From Zunongwangia atlantica 22II14-10F7 (lineage in GTDB: Bacteria > Bacteroidota > Bacteroidia > Flavobacteriales > Flavobacteriaceae): a stretch of DNA of 64,000 nt. Positions 36,213 to 44,854 of the stretch are shown here, piece by piece. Made by a program: the position numbers and the translations under genes. How positions within the stretch are numbered: the first letter of the stretch is position 1; every line of letters begins with the position of its first letter. The stretch spans positions 124,001 through 188,000 of the forward strand of contig NZ_ARYN01000011.1 in the NCBI RefSeq assembly GCF_002094855.1. The letters are read 5' to 3'. The notes under the pieces are model-generated. The model searched no databases and was not told the origin of the DNA. It worked only from the letters and a program-made list of their open reading frames with translations.

Positions 36213-37490
36213 CTAAGGGAAAATTCCGCGTTGTTGATAAGCCGTTTCAATTCTAGATATGGCTAGCATATATGCAGCGGTTCTCCAATCGATATTTTTT
36301 TCTTGTACTTCACGCTGTATACGTTTAAAGTTTTCTGAAAGTTTTTTCTCCAGTTTTCCCATACTTTCTTCCAGATCCCATAATTCGCCATTTCGGTTTT
36401 GTAACCATTCAAAATAGCTGGAAATAACTCCGCCTGAATTACAATATATATCGGGAATAATAGTAACATTATTTTTTAGCAAAATAGCTTCACCTTCACT
36501 ATCTGTTGGTCCGTTAGCACCTTCTAAGATTAGCGGAGCTTTTATTTTTTCAGCAACAGTAGCGGTGATTTGATTTCCCAATGCTGCCGGAATAATTATA
36601 TCGCACTCTAAACCAAAGAAATCTTCTGGTGGTATAGCAACCGCATCTGGATAATCTGCAATAGAGCCTTTTCTTGGGTTAGAATGTATTGCTAATGCTT
36701 CTACATCGATACCTTCTTTTTTATACAAAGTTGCATGAGCGTCTTGTACGGCTAACAAGCGCGCACCTTCTTTTAGCATAAAATGTGACGCCCAATAACC
36801 TACATTACCAAATCCCTGCACAATAAAGGTTTTTCCATCTAAAGTTTCACCTTTGCTTTCCAGGTAAAGTTTTGCTGAAAGGAATACGCCAAATCCGGTA
36901 GCACGATCTCTACCTTCTAATCCGCCTACTCCTAGAGGTTTACCAGTAACGATATGGCGGTTATGGGAACGCTCTGAAGTTGGAATGGTAGACATATAGG
37001 TATCTGCAATCCAAGCCATGGTTTGTGCGTTTGTATTAATATCTGGAGCGGGAATATCATGCTCTGGCCCTATATTTTCACCAAGGGCATAAGTAAATCG
37101 TCGGGTAATACGTTCTAATTCTCCAATAGAATATTTTCTTGGATCTATTTCTATTCCTCCTTTAGCGCCACCAAATGGCAGGCCTGCAAGAGATGTTTTC
37201 CAGGTCATCCACATAGCCAAAGCTCTTGCGGCATCGATATCTACGGTGTCGTGATACCGTAAACCACCTTTGTATGGTCCCAGGGCATTATTATGTTGCA
37301 CCCGATAACCGGTAAAAACTTCTACACTGCCGTCGTCCATTTTTACGGGGAAGTGTACTATAATTTCGCTATTGGAGATTGAAAGAATCTTTCTAATATT
37401 AGTATTTAACTCCATACGGTCTGCCGTTTTATTAAACTGGCTCATTACCGTAGCGTGCATAGATTGTTTTTTTGTTTTTTCCTTTTTCAT
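36213..37490 (-). CDS. Glu/Leu/Phe/Val dehydrogenase (NAD(P)-glutamate dehydrogenase)
   Basis: A 425-residue enzyme. The start ATG at 37490 (MKKEKTKKQSMHATV) is chosen because the longer frame runs into the dispersed repeat. Motifs are GPYKGGLRYH, the catalytic-lysine segment LAGLPFGGAKGGIEIDP, PAPDINTNAQTM, and the Rossmann fingerprint VQGFGNVGYWAS. Glutamate dehydrogenase interconverts glutamate and 2-oxoglutarate plus ammonia. It is separated by the repeat from a Cys-rich microprotein and by a further gap from a sigma-54 two-component pair, suggesting nitrogen or stress control. Confidence 0.95.
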   Translation of the reverse strand: MKKEKTKKQSMHATVMSQFNKTADRMELNTNIRKILSISNSEIIVHFPVKMDDGSVEVFTGYRVQHNNALGPYKGGLRYHDTVDIDAARALAMWMTWKTSLAGLPFGGAKGGIEIDPRKYSIGELERITRRFTYALGENIGPEHDIPAPDINTNAQTMAWIADTYMSTIPTSERSHNRHIVTGKPLGVGGLEGRDRATGFGVFLSAKLYLESKGETLDGKTFIVQGFGNVGYWASHFMLKEGARLLAVQDAHATLYKKEGIDVEALAIHSNPRKGSIADYPDAVAIPPEDFFGLECDIIIPAALGNQITATVAEKIKAPLILEGANGPTDSEGEAILLKNNVTIIPDIYCNSGGVISSYFEWLQNRNGELWDLEESMGKLEKKLSENFKRIQREVQEKNIDWRTAAYMLAISRIETAYQQRGIFP

Positions 37491-37496
37491 AAGATG

Positions 37497-37596
37497 TATT
37501 GGCACTGCCAAAGGTTATAATATCCCAAGACTTGCCTCGAAATTTAAAATTTGTTTACAACGAATGCCTCGGGGGCTTAACCCGAGGTAGTTTACT
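37497..37596 (+). repeat. Dispersed intergenic repeat, copy C (long form)
   Basis: TATTGGCACTGCCAAAGG then TTATAATATCCC at the left, and CGGGGGCTTAACCCGAGG then TAGTTTACT at the right, with an interior (GACTTGCCTCGAAATTT, CGAATGCCTCGG) shared with copy A. Its right end contains the stop codon (reverse TAA at 37592-37594) of the minus-strand Cys-rich gene, and its left end lies 6 nt from the dehydrogenase start codon. It therefore fills the whole gap between the two genes. Confidence 0.85.
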
Positions 37597-37750
37597 TAAA
37601 ATGTTCACAAAACAACTTTCTGTGGTTTTGCCACGAACAATTTTTTTGATGATCGCAATTAAAGCAAAGTCCCTTAAGCATCTCCTGGGGTAAGAGGCTG
37701 CCTAAAGAACTTTTTGAAGCTGACTTATTTTTGGTACGATTAGTTTTCAT
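37592..37750 (-). CDS. Cys-rich microprotein, putative zinc knuckle
   Basis: A 52-residue protein (start MKTNRTKNKS; the longer frame is rejected because the ATG at 37750 begins the conserved-looking part). Cysteines at 29, 32, 38 and 48 give a C-x2-C-x5-C-x9-C pattern (GLCFNCDHQKNCSW, LFCEHF), which suggests one bound metal. The N-terminal half is basic and Ser-rich. It sits between the dehydrogenase and the sigma-54 regulator genes on the same strand. A regulatory or metal-sensing role is inferred, not known. Confidence 0.72.
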   Translation of the reverse strand: MKTNRTKNKSASKSSLGSLLPQEMLKGLCFNCDHQKNCSWQNHRKLFCEHFK

Positions 37751-37919
37751 AATTATTGAGGTTCGTCTATACCTAAAAGTCAAATGCTGTACCCAAAAAA
37801 GGAAATTTTTATCTTAAGTTTTTATAGTGTTGAAGTTGAGTTTTTTATGATTTTAAAAAATATTTATTTTTAAAAATTACCGGGCATTTTACCCCTACTA
37901 GGGAATTATGAACCACTTG

Positions 37920-39236
37920 CTATTTTAGTTTATTTCGAAGGGTTTTGCGATCTATGTTAAGAATTTCAGCTGCCTGTGTTTTGTTTTGATCTGTATAGGC
38001 TAAAACCCTTAGGATATATTCTTTTTCAACTTCAGCTAAAGATTTAAAAGTAGTATCGTTAGAACTAATATGATATTTAAAATGTTCTGGAAGCTGTTCC
38101 GAAGTAATTTCATCATCGCTTAAAATGAGGGTGCGCTGAATGATATTTTCTAATTCTCTCACATTTCCTGGCCAGTCGTAATTTTGTAATAATTCTAATG
38201 CTTTGTCACTAAGTGTAGCCTGTTTCCCATATTCTGAACCGTATTTTCGTAAAAAATTATTTGCCAGATATACAATATCACCTTTGTGTGAACGCAGTGG
38301 CGGTGTACTTATATTTACAACATTTAAACGGTAATAAAGATCTTCCCGAAACTTCCCGATCTTAACCATTTTATAAAGATCACTATTAGTTGCCGCTATA
38401 ATGCGTATATCTATTTTCGAGGCATTCTGCTCTCCAATTCGCTGTACTTCTTTTTCCTGAAGGACTCTTAGCAGCCTTGTTTGAACTTTCATTGGAGCAT
38501 TACCAATTTCATCTAGGAAAATTGTGCCTTTATCTGCCGCCTGAAAAAATCCCTGCCTATTTTCTGAAGCTCCGGTAAATGAACCTTTGGTGTAACCAAA
38601 TAATTCAGCTTCCAGTAGATCTTCAGGAATACCGCCACAATTCACGGCGATAAAAGCTTGTGCAGCAAATCTGCCTTTGTAATGAATCGCCCTGGCGATA
38701 AGCTCTTTTCCCGTGCCGCTTTCACCTTGTATAAGTACCGTTGCTTTATTGTCTTTAACCCGTTCTATAAGATCGATAAGCTTTTGCATTGGTTCAGAAT
38801 TACCAATAATCCCAGCATAAGAAATACTGTTATTAGCCAACGAATCTCGTGTAGTTTCCTGTAATTTTTGAGGTAAAGCTTTTGCTACGGCATTTTTTAA
38901 TTCTTCTTTGGTAAAAGGTTTAATAAGATAATCTACAGCTCCAGATTTCATCGCTTCTAAAGCTCCATCTATAGAGGGGAAACCAGTAATAACCAATGTT
39001 GGTAATTTAGGATAGTGATCTGATACATATTTTATTAATGCGATCCCATCTACCTGTGGCATTTGCAAATCTGTAATGAGTAGATCAATGCGACTATATT
39101 TTAGAATATTTATAGCTTCTAATACATTGGAAGCTTTATAGGCATGAAAGTTTTGATCGTGGAGTTGCCTTTGCAGTAATTCTAACATATCAAAATCGTC
39201 ATCAACTATTAGAATATTGGCCTTTTTATATGTCAT
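37920..39236 (-). CDS. Sigma-54-dependent response regulator (NtrC family)
   Basis: A 438-residue protein with a receiver domain (1-120, Asp in DLLITDLQMPQVDG), an AAA+ domain (about 140-370) and a Fis-type HTH at the end (NKTQAAEILNIDRKTLRNKL). The AAA+ domain has Walker A GESGTGKE, the sigma-54 contact loop GSFTGA at 218-223 (a Ser variant of GAFTGA) and a GTIFLDEIGNAP Walker B. It activates RNA polymerase carrying sigma-54 when phosphorylated. The cognate kinase gene is 9 nt upstream. I could not find a matching -24/-12 promoter nearby. Confidence 0.96.
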   Translation of the reverse strand: MTYKKANILIVDDDFDMLELLQRQLHDQNFHAYKASNVLEAINILKYSRIDLLITDLQMPQVDGIALIKYVSDHYPKLPTLVITGFPSIDGALEAMKSGAVDYLIKPFTKEELKNAVAKALPQKLQETTRDSLANNSISYAGIIGNSEPMQKLIDLIERVKDNKATVLIQGESGTGKELIARAIHYKGRFAAQAFIAVNCGGIPEDLLEAELFGYTKGSFTGASENRQGFFQAADKGTIFLDEIGNAPMKVQTRLLRVLQEKEVQRIGEQNASKIDIRIIAATNSDLYKMVKIGKFREDLYYRLNVVNISTPPLRSHKGDIVYLANNFLRKYGSEYGKQATLSDKALELLQNYDWPGNVRELENIIQRTLILSDDEITSEQLPEHFKYHISSNDTTFKSLAEVEKEYILRVLAYTDQNKTQAAEILNIDRKTLRNKLK

Positions 39237-39245
39237 TTTTTAAGC

Positions 39246-40337
39246 TTATAGTGGTAATGAAATTTGAAAATTACTTCCGTTAGGAACATTGTCTACAATT
39301 TTAATTTCGCCCTGATGTGCCTTTACAATCCCGTGCACCACACTTAATCCTAAGCCTGAACCTTCGCCCAGTGGTTTTGTACTGTAAAAAGGATGAAAGA
39401 CTTTTTTTCGAAGAGATTTTGGAATCCCTGGCCCCTGATCTTTTACTTCCATAAGCAGTGTATCTTTAGTATGGCTAACTAAAATTTCTATATAAGATTT
39501 AGGAGAAGAGACGTAAATAGCATTAATAACCAGATTAAAAATTATCTGAGTAAATTGTATAATATCAAGTGGAATAACCAGATTTTCTTCATCAATTGTA
39601 AACTGGCAGCTAATTCCTGCTTTTTTAAGGTTTGGTCCTAAAAGCGAAAGCGCCTGTTCTATAATAGGTTTTATTTGCTGAGCTTGTTTTTGGTGTGGCA
39701 TCTCACAGGCAAAAAACATCAATTTCTTTACGATCTCTCTAGAATATATGCTGGCTTTAATGATCTTGTCTAAATCATTTTTAGTCTGTTCATCATTATT
39801 ATTAGCGTGGATAAGTTCAGCAAAACCAAGAATATTGCCCAAAGGAGTATTTAACTCGTGCGCTATTCCGGCAGTGATTTCACCAAGTATGGCCAGCCTA
39901 TCGTTATGTTCCGCTTTTCTGCGTAATAATTCTTCTCGCTGCTTTACACTTTCACGCTCAAAAAAGTCGCTAATTTCTATTGAAATTTGATCTAATAACT
40001 GTTGCTCTTCCTCTAAGAAATCGGTAGTATCGAAATAAGTCGAATCATAATAAACCCTAATGTTTCCAATTTTTTCCTGATGGTCTGATAGCTTACCTTC
40101 CTGAAAAATATAAGCAGAAGGGATATCGCCTATTTTTATATCAAAGCTAGTATATTTTAGATGAACTATGGCAGCTTCAGGATATCTCCATGCGTTTTTG
40201 GTAATTTCACATATCTCTTTTAGTGTGGCCTGCACATCTTCTTGATGTTTTCGCAACGCACTAGATATGCTATAAAGGCAGGTTAATTCTTTAACTCTTT
40301 CCTTTAGGCGATCTTCTACTGTAAACTCTTTATTCAT
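39246..40337 (-). CDS. Cytosolic sensor histidine kinase of the NtrB/AtoS type
   Basis: A 363-residue protein without membrane segments. A GAF-like sensory domain occupies about residues 15-140 (LYSISSALRKHQEDVQATLKEI). The HisKA block is AILGEITAGIAHELNTPLGNIL, with phospho-acceptor His in AHELN, and the HATPase boxes are VINAIYV, DQGPGIP and GEGSGLGLSVVHGIVKAHQG. It pairs with the sigma-54 activator 9 nt downstream. The absence of a transmembrane region suggests a cytosolic signal. Confidence 0.95.
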   Translation of the reverse strand: MNKEFTVEDRLKERVKELTCLYSISSALRKHQEDVQATLKEICEITKNAWRYPEAAIVHLKYTSFDIKIGDIPSAYIFQEGKLSDHQEKIGNIRVYYDSTYFDTTDFLEEEQQLLDQISIEISDFFERESVKQREELLRRKAEHNDRLAILGEITAGIAHELNTPLGNILGFAELIHANNNDEQTKNDLDKIIKASIYSREIVKKLMFFACEMPHQKQAQQIKPIIEQALSLLGPNLKKAGISCQFTIDEENLVIPLDIIQFTQIIFNLVINAIYVSSPKSYIEILVSHTKDTLLMEVKDQGPGIPKSLRKKVFHPFYSTKPLGEGSGLGLSVVHGIVKAHQGEIKIVDNVPNGSNFQISLPL

Positions 40338-40640
40338 TATCTAAATTTCTATGGCTTTTACAGCTATAATTGGGCAATATTCAATATGATTTTATATAAA
40401 GTTTAAAATCAAACTCTAGTCGATTCATTATCAGTTTGCTACTATTTTTATCTTTAAAAACATGCCGGGGTGTTTTTACTCAGTGGTTCAATTATACTCA
40501 AATTTATTGTTTTTTTCTGAAATAAAATGTGAAGTATAATGCTGTAAATCAGTTTTCTATGAAATCTTAAACAGTTCAGTTAATATATCGGTATGGGCTT
40601 TGTCTTTATGCTTTTGTGTCTAACATATTTAAGATAAGTA
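40338..40640. other. 303-base divergent intergenic region
   Basis: It lies between the divergently transcribed kinase gene and the helical-protein gene. It is AT-rich. I looked for TGGC-n10-GC type sigma-54 sites and TAnnTTTG boxes on both strands and found none that is convincing. Confidence 0.4.
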
Positions 40641-41030
40641 TTGAATATCAATTTTTTTGAACAGGTATATTCCTATAGAGAACTCTGTATTAAAAAGGAT
40701 TTAAGAGAAATCGCCATGTGGGGACGCCTTCTTGAAGATATAAATGAAGAATTAGGAGATCTTATTAAACTAGAAAAGCAGATGATAAACAATCTAAAAC
40801 TGGCCGGTACCTTACAGGCATTGCGTAGAGATGTGATTTTATGTACAGCTGGGTTTTGCAAGTTTGAACAGGAACTTCAGAAGGAATTAGAATATGGGAA
40901 AAATGAATACGGGGATCTTCATATTCAACTAATAGAAAAGCATCGTATGCGTTATCTCAAGATTGTTGAAAATCTGGCCATGTTAAAAAGAAATGTACAC
41001 CAAAGATTACTAGAAAAGAGAATAAAATAA
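40641..41030 (+). CDS. Helical protein of unknown function (paralogue of 35748-36161)
   Basis: A 129-residue soluble, highly helical and charged protein, with start TTG at 40641 (MNINFFEQVY); an ATG at codon 26 (MWGRLLEDI) is a possible alternative. The C-terminal half (ILCTAGFCKFEQELQKELEY, then HRMRYLKIVENLAMLKR) resembles the protein at 35748. It stands divergent to the sigma-54 two-component genes, where targets of such activators often lie. The function is unknown. Confidence 0.65.
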   Translation: MNINFFEQVYSYRELCIKKDLREIAMWGRLLEDINEELGDLIKLEKQMINNLKLAGTLQALRRDVILCTAGFCKFEQELQKELEYGKNEYGDLHIQLIEKHRMRYLKIVENLAMLKRNVHQRLLEKRIK

Positions 41031-41048
41031 GCACTAAAATTATACATT

Positions 41049-41150
41049 TTGAGACGATTCAAATTTCTTATTATCATCACATTTGTTGCCCTTTTAAGTA
41101 TTCTGTTATTATGCTGGTTATTTCCTGCACCGGTATTTCAGAATAGTTAA
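41049..41150 (+). CDS. Possible 33-residue single-span membrane peptide
   Basis: A short frame from a TTG codon reads LRRFKFLIIITFVALLSILL followed by LCWLFPAPVFQNS. It has a basic N-terminus, one strong membrane segment and a short tail. It follows the helical-protein gene by 18 nt on the same strand. It has no ATG and no recognised family, so it may be chance. Confidence 0.25.
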   Translation: MRRFKFLIIITFVALLSILLLCWLFPAPVFQNS

Positions 41151-41212
41151 TTTAGTGAATGAGCAATCGATTAGCGAGATAAAGAATGCTGGTTTTTTGT
41201 TGCCTTACATTT

Positions 41213-41539
41213 TCAATGGGAAACCAATTTTAAACCAATGATAGAGCCAATAAGTGTAGTAATAAAAAACAATCGCCAAAATGTTGCAGGTTCTTTAAAA
41301 ACAAATATTCCTAAAAGTACGGTACCGGCCGCACCAATTCCCGTCCAAACTGCGTAAGCTGTACCAATAGGAAGTACCTTTGTTACTTTTACAAGCAGAG
41401 TCATGCTAAGAAAAAGACAGATTAAAAACCCGCCAAACCAAAGTTTAGAGATTATTCCTTCAGTATGATTTGCCTTACCAAGACATATAGCAAAAAGCAT
41501 TTCAAACAAGCCGGCAATAATTAGAAGTATCCAGTTCAT
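41213..41539 (-). CDS. Small multidrug resistance (SMR) family exporter, SugE/Gdx-like
   Basis: A 108-residue protein with four membrane segments. The conserved Glu is in LLIIAGLFEMLFAICLGKA (residue 13), and AYAVWTGIGAAGTVLLGIFVF matches the SugE/Gdx branch (guanidinium exporters) better than the EmrE branch. It exchanges cations for protons as an antiparallel dimer. No paired second SMR gene or guanidine riboswitch was seen, so substrate assignment is tentative. Confidence 0.92.
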   Translation of the reverse strand: MNWILLIIAGLFEMLFAICLGKANHTEGIISKLWFGGFLICLFLSMTLLVKVTKVLPIGTAYAVWTGIGAAGTVLLGIFVFKEPATFWRLFFITTLIGSIIGLKLVSH

Positions 41540-41609
41540 AGCTTAAAAATTTCAGCAAAAATAGAAAGAATTAGAGACAGAATATTAATAAGTATCCTGA
41601 TCCTTTTTA

Positions 41610-42761
41610 CTAAAAGTATTTTAAAATTCGATTCGTAGATCTTTTTTTAAAGGTGCCAAATTTTTTAGCCGGCCAGTAAAGCAACATGCTCAATGCAATA
41701 GCTATGAGCCATACATATGCAATATGATTTACACCAAAGTATGCACCTTGATTAGCACCAAATGTTGTGTTCAATATTTGATAAGCGATAAGTAGGATGT
41801 ATAAATGAGATACGTATACAAACATAGGAACACTACCAAAAGTTTTAAATACGAGCATCCATGGTCGCTCAAAGCGTTCGATGAAGTAAAGAACAAAACA
41901 ACCAATTCCAAGTGTTAACAATAAAAAATCTAGTGACGGAGGGTACTTTGTAAAATTAATGAAAGACATTATACTTTCTATTGGCGAGGAATGAATTTGC
42001 CAGTGGTTAGTTTCTCCGTAGAGATTGAAACCACGTAGTAGGCCTAGAAATGTTAATGATGTAAATGCGCTGGCTAGAAGATATTTATGTCGGATTTTGG
42101 TAAATTTTGTATTCGTATACAGTACCCCAGCGTAGTAGCCCATAAAAATAACTCCTATCCACGGAAGTACCGGATAAGAAACTTTAATATTTAAAATATC
42201 AGATTGGAGAAGGTACCCACGATCATGTAGTATAGTCCATAACGGGAAGGCTATTTCATTGGGCTGTAAGTTTATAGAGGCTAATAGATTATGTCCAAAA
42301 ATGATCAACAGACCTAAACCACCTATTAAATATCTTGGTAATTTAATTACTAAAGCCAATGAGATCATGCTTAGACCAATGGCCCAAATGACCTGAAGGT
42401 ATAAATTTTGATAGTTTCCGAACCATGAAAAATTTATAAGTGTGATTTCTAAAACAATCAAGAATAAGCCCCGTTTCAATAAAAAGGGCTGAAGATCACG
42501 TTTTGGTTTCTGAATTGGATTTTGGTATAAATATGCAGAGAGCCCGGTTAGAAATACAAATATAGGTGCACAAAAATGAGCACTTAATCGTGTAAAGAAT
42601 AAAGAGGGATCTGTATGTTGAATATTCATGGGATCTGTTACCTGATGATGATAAAAGAAACGTTCTCGAACGTGGTCTACTATCATTAGTAAAATAACCA
42701 GGCCACGAAGAATATCAATAGAATGAATTCGTTTTGAGGTACTTTTTATTTTGTGGGACAT
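41610..42761 (-). CDS. Heparan-alpha-glucosaminide N-acetyltransferase-like membrane protein (DUF1624)
   Basis: A 383-residue polytopic protein with about ten membrane segments. The N-terminal signature RIHSIDILRGLVILLMIVDHVRE and the later SAHFCAPIFVFLTGLSAYLY are typical of the DUF1624/HGSNAT group, where a membrane His moves acetyl groups across the membrane. The substrate in bacteria is generally unknown. It starts 63 nt after the small gene at 42825 on the same strand. Confidence 0.87.
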   Translation of the reverse strand: MSHKIKSTSKRIHSIDILRGLVILLMIVDHVRERFFYHHQVTDPMNIQHTDPSLFFTRLSAHFCAPIFVFLTGLSAYLYQNPIQKPKRDLQPFLLKRGLFLIVLEITLINFSWFGNYQNLYLQVIWAIGLSMISLALVIKLPRYLIGGLGLLIIFGHNLLASINLQPNEIAFPLWTILHDRGYLLQSDILNIKVSYPVLPWIGVIFMGYYAGVLYTNTKFTKIRHKYLLASAFTSLTFLGLLRGFNLYGETNHWQIHSSPIESIMSFINFTKYPPSLDFLLLTLGIGCFVLYFIERFERPWMLVFKTFGSVPMFVYVSHLYILLIAYQILNTTFGANQGAYFGVNHIAYVWLIAIALSMLLYWPAKKFGTFKKRSTNRILKYF

Positions 42762-42824
42762 TTTTAAAGAGTGCTGAGTTGTAAAATCACTGAACCAAAA
42801 GCTAAGCTTATAGTACTTTTACAA

Positions 42825-43016
42825 TTAGTTTAGAAGTTCTACTAGTACGATAAGTACGTAATTATCTTTACGATTGAGGGATAGGTTCACTGTTTTAATT
42901 TTGTATTGTCCCTCGAGATGATTCAACATTTTTTCCTTTATAATGGAATCTATTTTAAAGGGATTTTCAAAATCAATGGGAGCAATGAGCTCATGATTAA
43001 AAACTTTTGTATTCAT
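42825..43016 (-). CDS. Small hypothetical protein
   Basis: A 63-residue soluble protein (MNTKVFNHELIAPIDFENPF), with a beta-rich end (IKTVNLSLNRKDNYVLIVLV). No family was recognised. An AACTTTGTTGC sequence 25-35 nt upstream of its start resembles one half of the putative zinc-regulator operator found at 46939 and 48756, so it may belong to that regulon (inference). Confidence 0.55.
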   Translation of the reverse strand: MNTKVFNHELIAPIDFENPFKIDSIIKEKMLNHLEGQYKIKTVNLSLNRKDNYVLIVLVELLN

Positions 43017-43040
43017 GAATCTTTTTTGAGTCTCTAATTA

Positions 43041-43051
43041 AACTTTGTTGC
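43041..43051. promoter_or_regulatory. Degenerate candidate Zur-type operator
   Basis: AACTTTGTTGC is shared exactly with the operator in front of the COG0523 gene (read on the minus strand), but the outer left GC of the palindrome is missing. It lies 25 nt upstream of the start at 43016. Confidence 0.3.
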
Positions 43052-43226
43052 AATAACGTAATTTTTTATTAAATTATTTCCAGGCTAAGTCATAAAATAA
43101 GATTAGATAGAATTACCATGATTCTGAATTTATATAACTGACTGATTCAGTATTTGCTAAGTATTAATTTTCACTATTTAAAAAGTTAACATCTAAATAA
43201 TGTGAAACTTGTCTAATTAAATTAAT

Positions 43227-43251
43227 TTTAACGCAACTAATATGCGTTAAA
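43227..43251. promoter_or_regulatory. Inverted repeat overlapping the alkaline phosphatase start
   Basis: TTTAACGCA (43227-43235) and TGCGTTAAA (43243-43251) form a perfect 9-bp inverted repeat with a 7-nt spacer. Its right arm reaches the first base of the start codon. The left part, TTTTAACGCAAC, is also present in the operator before the COG0523 gene. A bound repressor or an RNA hairpin here would block initiation. Confidence 0.5.
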
Positions 43252-44663
43252 TGAAAAGAAGAGATTTTTTTAAGAATGGTAGTCTTTTTGCCTTTGGAGG
43301 TCTAGTAAGTGATTTTCATTCTAATTTATGGCTTGATAATAAAGACGAATTTGGCTCTAAGAAAGCTAAAAATATCATATTTATGGTAAGTGATGGTATG
43401 AGTACCGGAACACTGAATATGGCAGATCGACTCTTGTATTTGAAAAATGGCAAAGGTAGTCACTGGTTAGAATTATATCGGGAAGGCAAAATAAACAGGG
43501 CGCTTATGGACACAGCCTCTGCAGATTCAATGGTTACCGATTCGGCCGCCGCCAGTTCCTCATGGGGTGGTGGAAAGCGTGTCCCTAATGGGTCATTAAA
43601 TGTTTCTGCAAGCGGAGAGAAGCACCTACCCATATGGCAAAAATTTAAACAATCTGGTAAAAAGGTAGGATGTGTCACTACGGTTCCGATCACCCACGCT
43701 ACTCCGGCTGGTTTTTGTGTTATGCAGAAAGATCGAGGCGATCAGGATCAAATCGCTCTAGATTATTTAGATATTGAATTTGATGTGATGATGGGTGGCG
43801 GTAATGAGAATTTTGCTGCTGACAAGCGAGGAGATGGTCGTGATCTTTATAGTGCGTTTGAATCCAAAAATTATAAGGTTTTTAAGAACCGAGGTGAACT
43901 AATGAATTACAGGGGCAAACAACCTATGTTAGGAGTTTTTTCAGATGACGGGCTACCCTACGCTCTAGATCGAGCTCATGATAGCGATTTAAGTGAAAAT
44001 ACACCCTCGCTTGCAGAAATGTCCAAAAAAGCAATAGACTATCTTTCTACAAATAGCGATGATGGTTTCGTTTTACAAATTGAGGGAGGAAAAGTAGATT
44101 GGGCTGCCCATGCAAATGACGCTTCAGCATTACTTTACGATCAGATAGCTTTTGACGAAGCGATCAAAGAGGTTATCGATTTTGCAGAGAGTGATCAGGA
44201 AACTTTAGTAATTATTACTACTGATCATGGAAATGCTAATCCAGGCTTAATAAAAAGTCATGAGGTTGATGAAAATTTTAATCATTTAAGTCACTTCACT
44301 CATACCAATGCCTGGCTATTAAATAAGATTAAAACGGAGGCCAACTCTTTTGCGTCAATAAGGGAATTGATTGCAGACGTTAATGGGAATCAAACCATTA
44401 CAAAAGACCAGGCTAAAACCTTAATGAATTATTATACAAAAAGTAATGAGGGATTATATAATACTAACAATTTACCATTTGGTCCACTTGCTGAAATGCA
44501 AAAGGATTATACTTCTATAGGTTGGATTAGTATGAATCATTCCGGAGATTATGTAGAACTTGCAGCTTATGGTCCTGGGAGTGATCAGCTTAATCCTTTT
44601 GTGAAGAATTACGAACTGCATAATTTTATGTTGAAGGTAGCAGAAGTAGAAAATAAATTTTAG
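43251..44663 (+). CDS. Alkaline phosphatase
   Basis: A 470-residue exported enzyme with a Tat-like signal MKRRDFFKNGSLFAFGGLVS. Metal and active-site motifs are MVSDGMSTG (Asp48), SMVTDSAAASSS with predicted nucleophile Ser98, EGGKVDWAAHANDASALLYD and ITTDHGNANPG, with a final MNHSGDYVELAAYGPG that supplies a metal His. It is a PhoA-type zinc/magnesium phosphomonoesterase acting outside the cytoplasm. It is monocistronic, ending at a strong terminator. The promoter-proximal inverted repeat suggests control related to zinc rather than, or besides, phosphate. Confidence 0.95.
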   Translation: MKRRDFFKNGSLFAFGGLVSDFHSNLWLDNKDEFGSKKAKNIIFMVSDGMSTGTLNMADRLLYLKNGKGSHWLELYREGKINRALMDTASADSMVTDSAAASSSWGGGKRVPNGSLNVSASGEKHLPIWQKFKQSGKKVGCVTTVPITHATPAGFCVMQKDRGDQDQIALDYLDIEFDVMMGGGNENFAADKRGDGRDLYSAFESKNYKVFKNRGELMNYRGKQPMLGVFSDDGLPYALDRAHDSDLSENTPSLAEMSKKAIDYLSTNSDDGFVLQIEGGKVDWAAHANDASALLYDQIAFDEAIKEVIDFAESDQETLVIITTDHGNANPGLIKSHEVDENFNHLSHFTHTNAWLLNKIKTEANSFASIRELIADVNGNQTITKDQAKTLMNYYTKSNEGLYNTNNLPFGPLAEMQKDYTSIGWISMNHSGDYVELAAYGPGSDQLNPFVKNYELHNFMLKVAEVENKF

Positions 44664-44685
44664 ACAGATTTTTTGTAGAAAAATG

Positions 44686-44727
44686 TATAAACAAAGAGGG
44701 GATTGAAAAATCCCCTCTTTGTTTATA
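44686..44727. terminator. Strong intrinsic terminator with GAAA tetraloop
   Basis: A perfect 19-bp stem (44686-44704 with 44709-44727) has a GAAA loop. The core is AAACAAAGAGGGGATT against AATCCCCTCTTTGTTT. It lies 23 nt after the alkaline phosphatase stop. Confidence 0.9.
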
Positions 44728-44809
44728 AAATAACCGGTAAAGATGGCTGTAAAAAGTGATTAATTGTAAAACCAACCATTATGAAACTTTACCGGCTTGT
44801 TAAAATTTA

Positions 44810-44854
44810 TTTATTGGCACCGCCAAAGGGTATAAAGCCCCGAGGTAGTTTACT
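44810..44854 (+). repeat. Dispersed intergenic repeat, copy D
   Basis: TTTATTGGCACCGCCAAAGG then GTATAAAGCCCCGAGG then TAGTTTACT. The last two bases together with the next A form the stop codon (reverse TAG at 44853-44855) of the minus-strand lipoprotein gene. Confidence 0.88.

Noticed and set aside
40338-40640. Possible sigma-54 promoter for the helical-protein gene
   Set aside because: TGGC and GC pairs were found, but none with the required 10-nt spacing.
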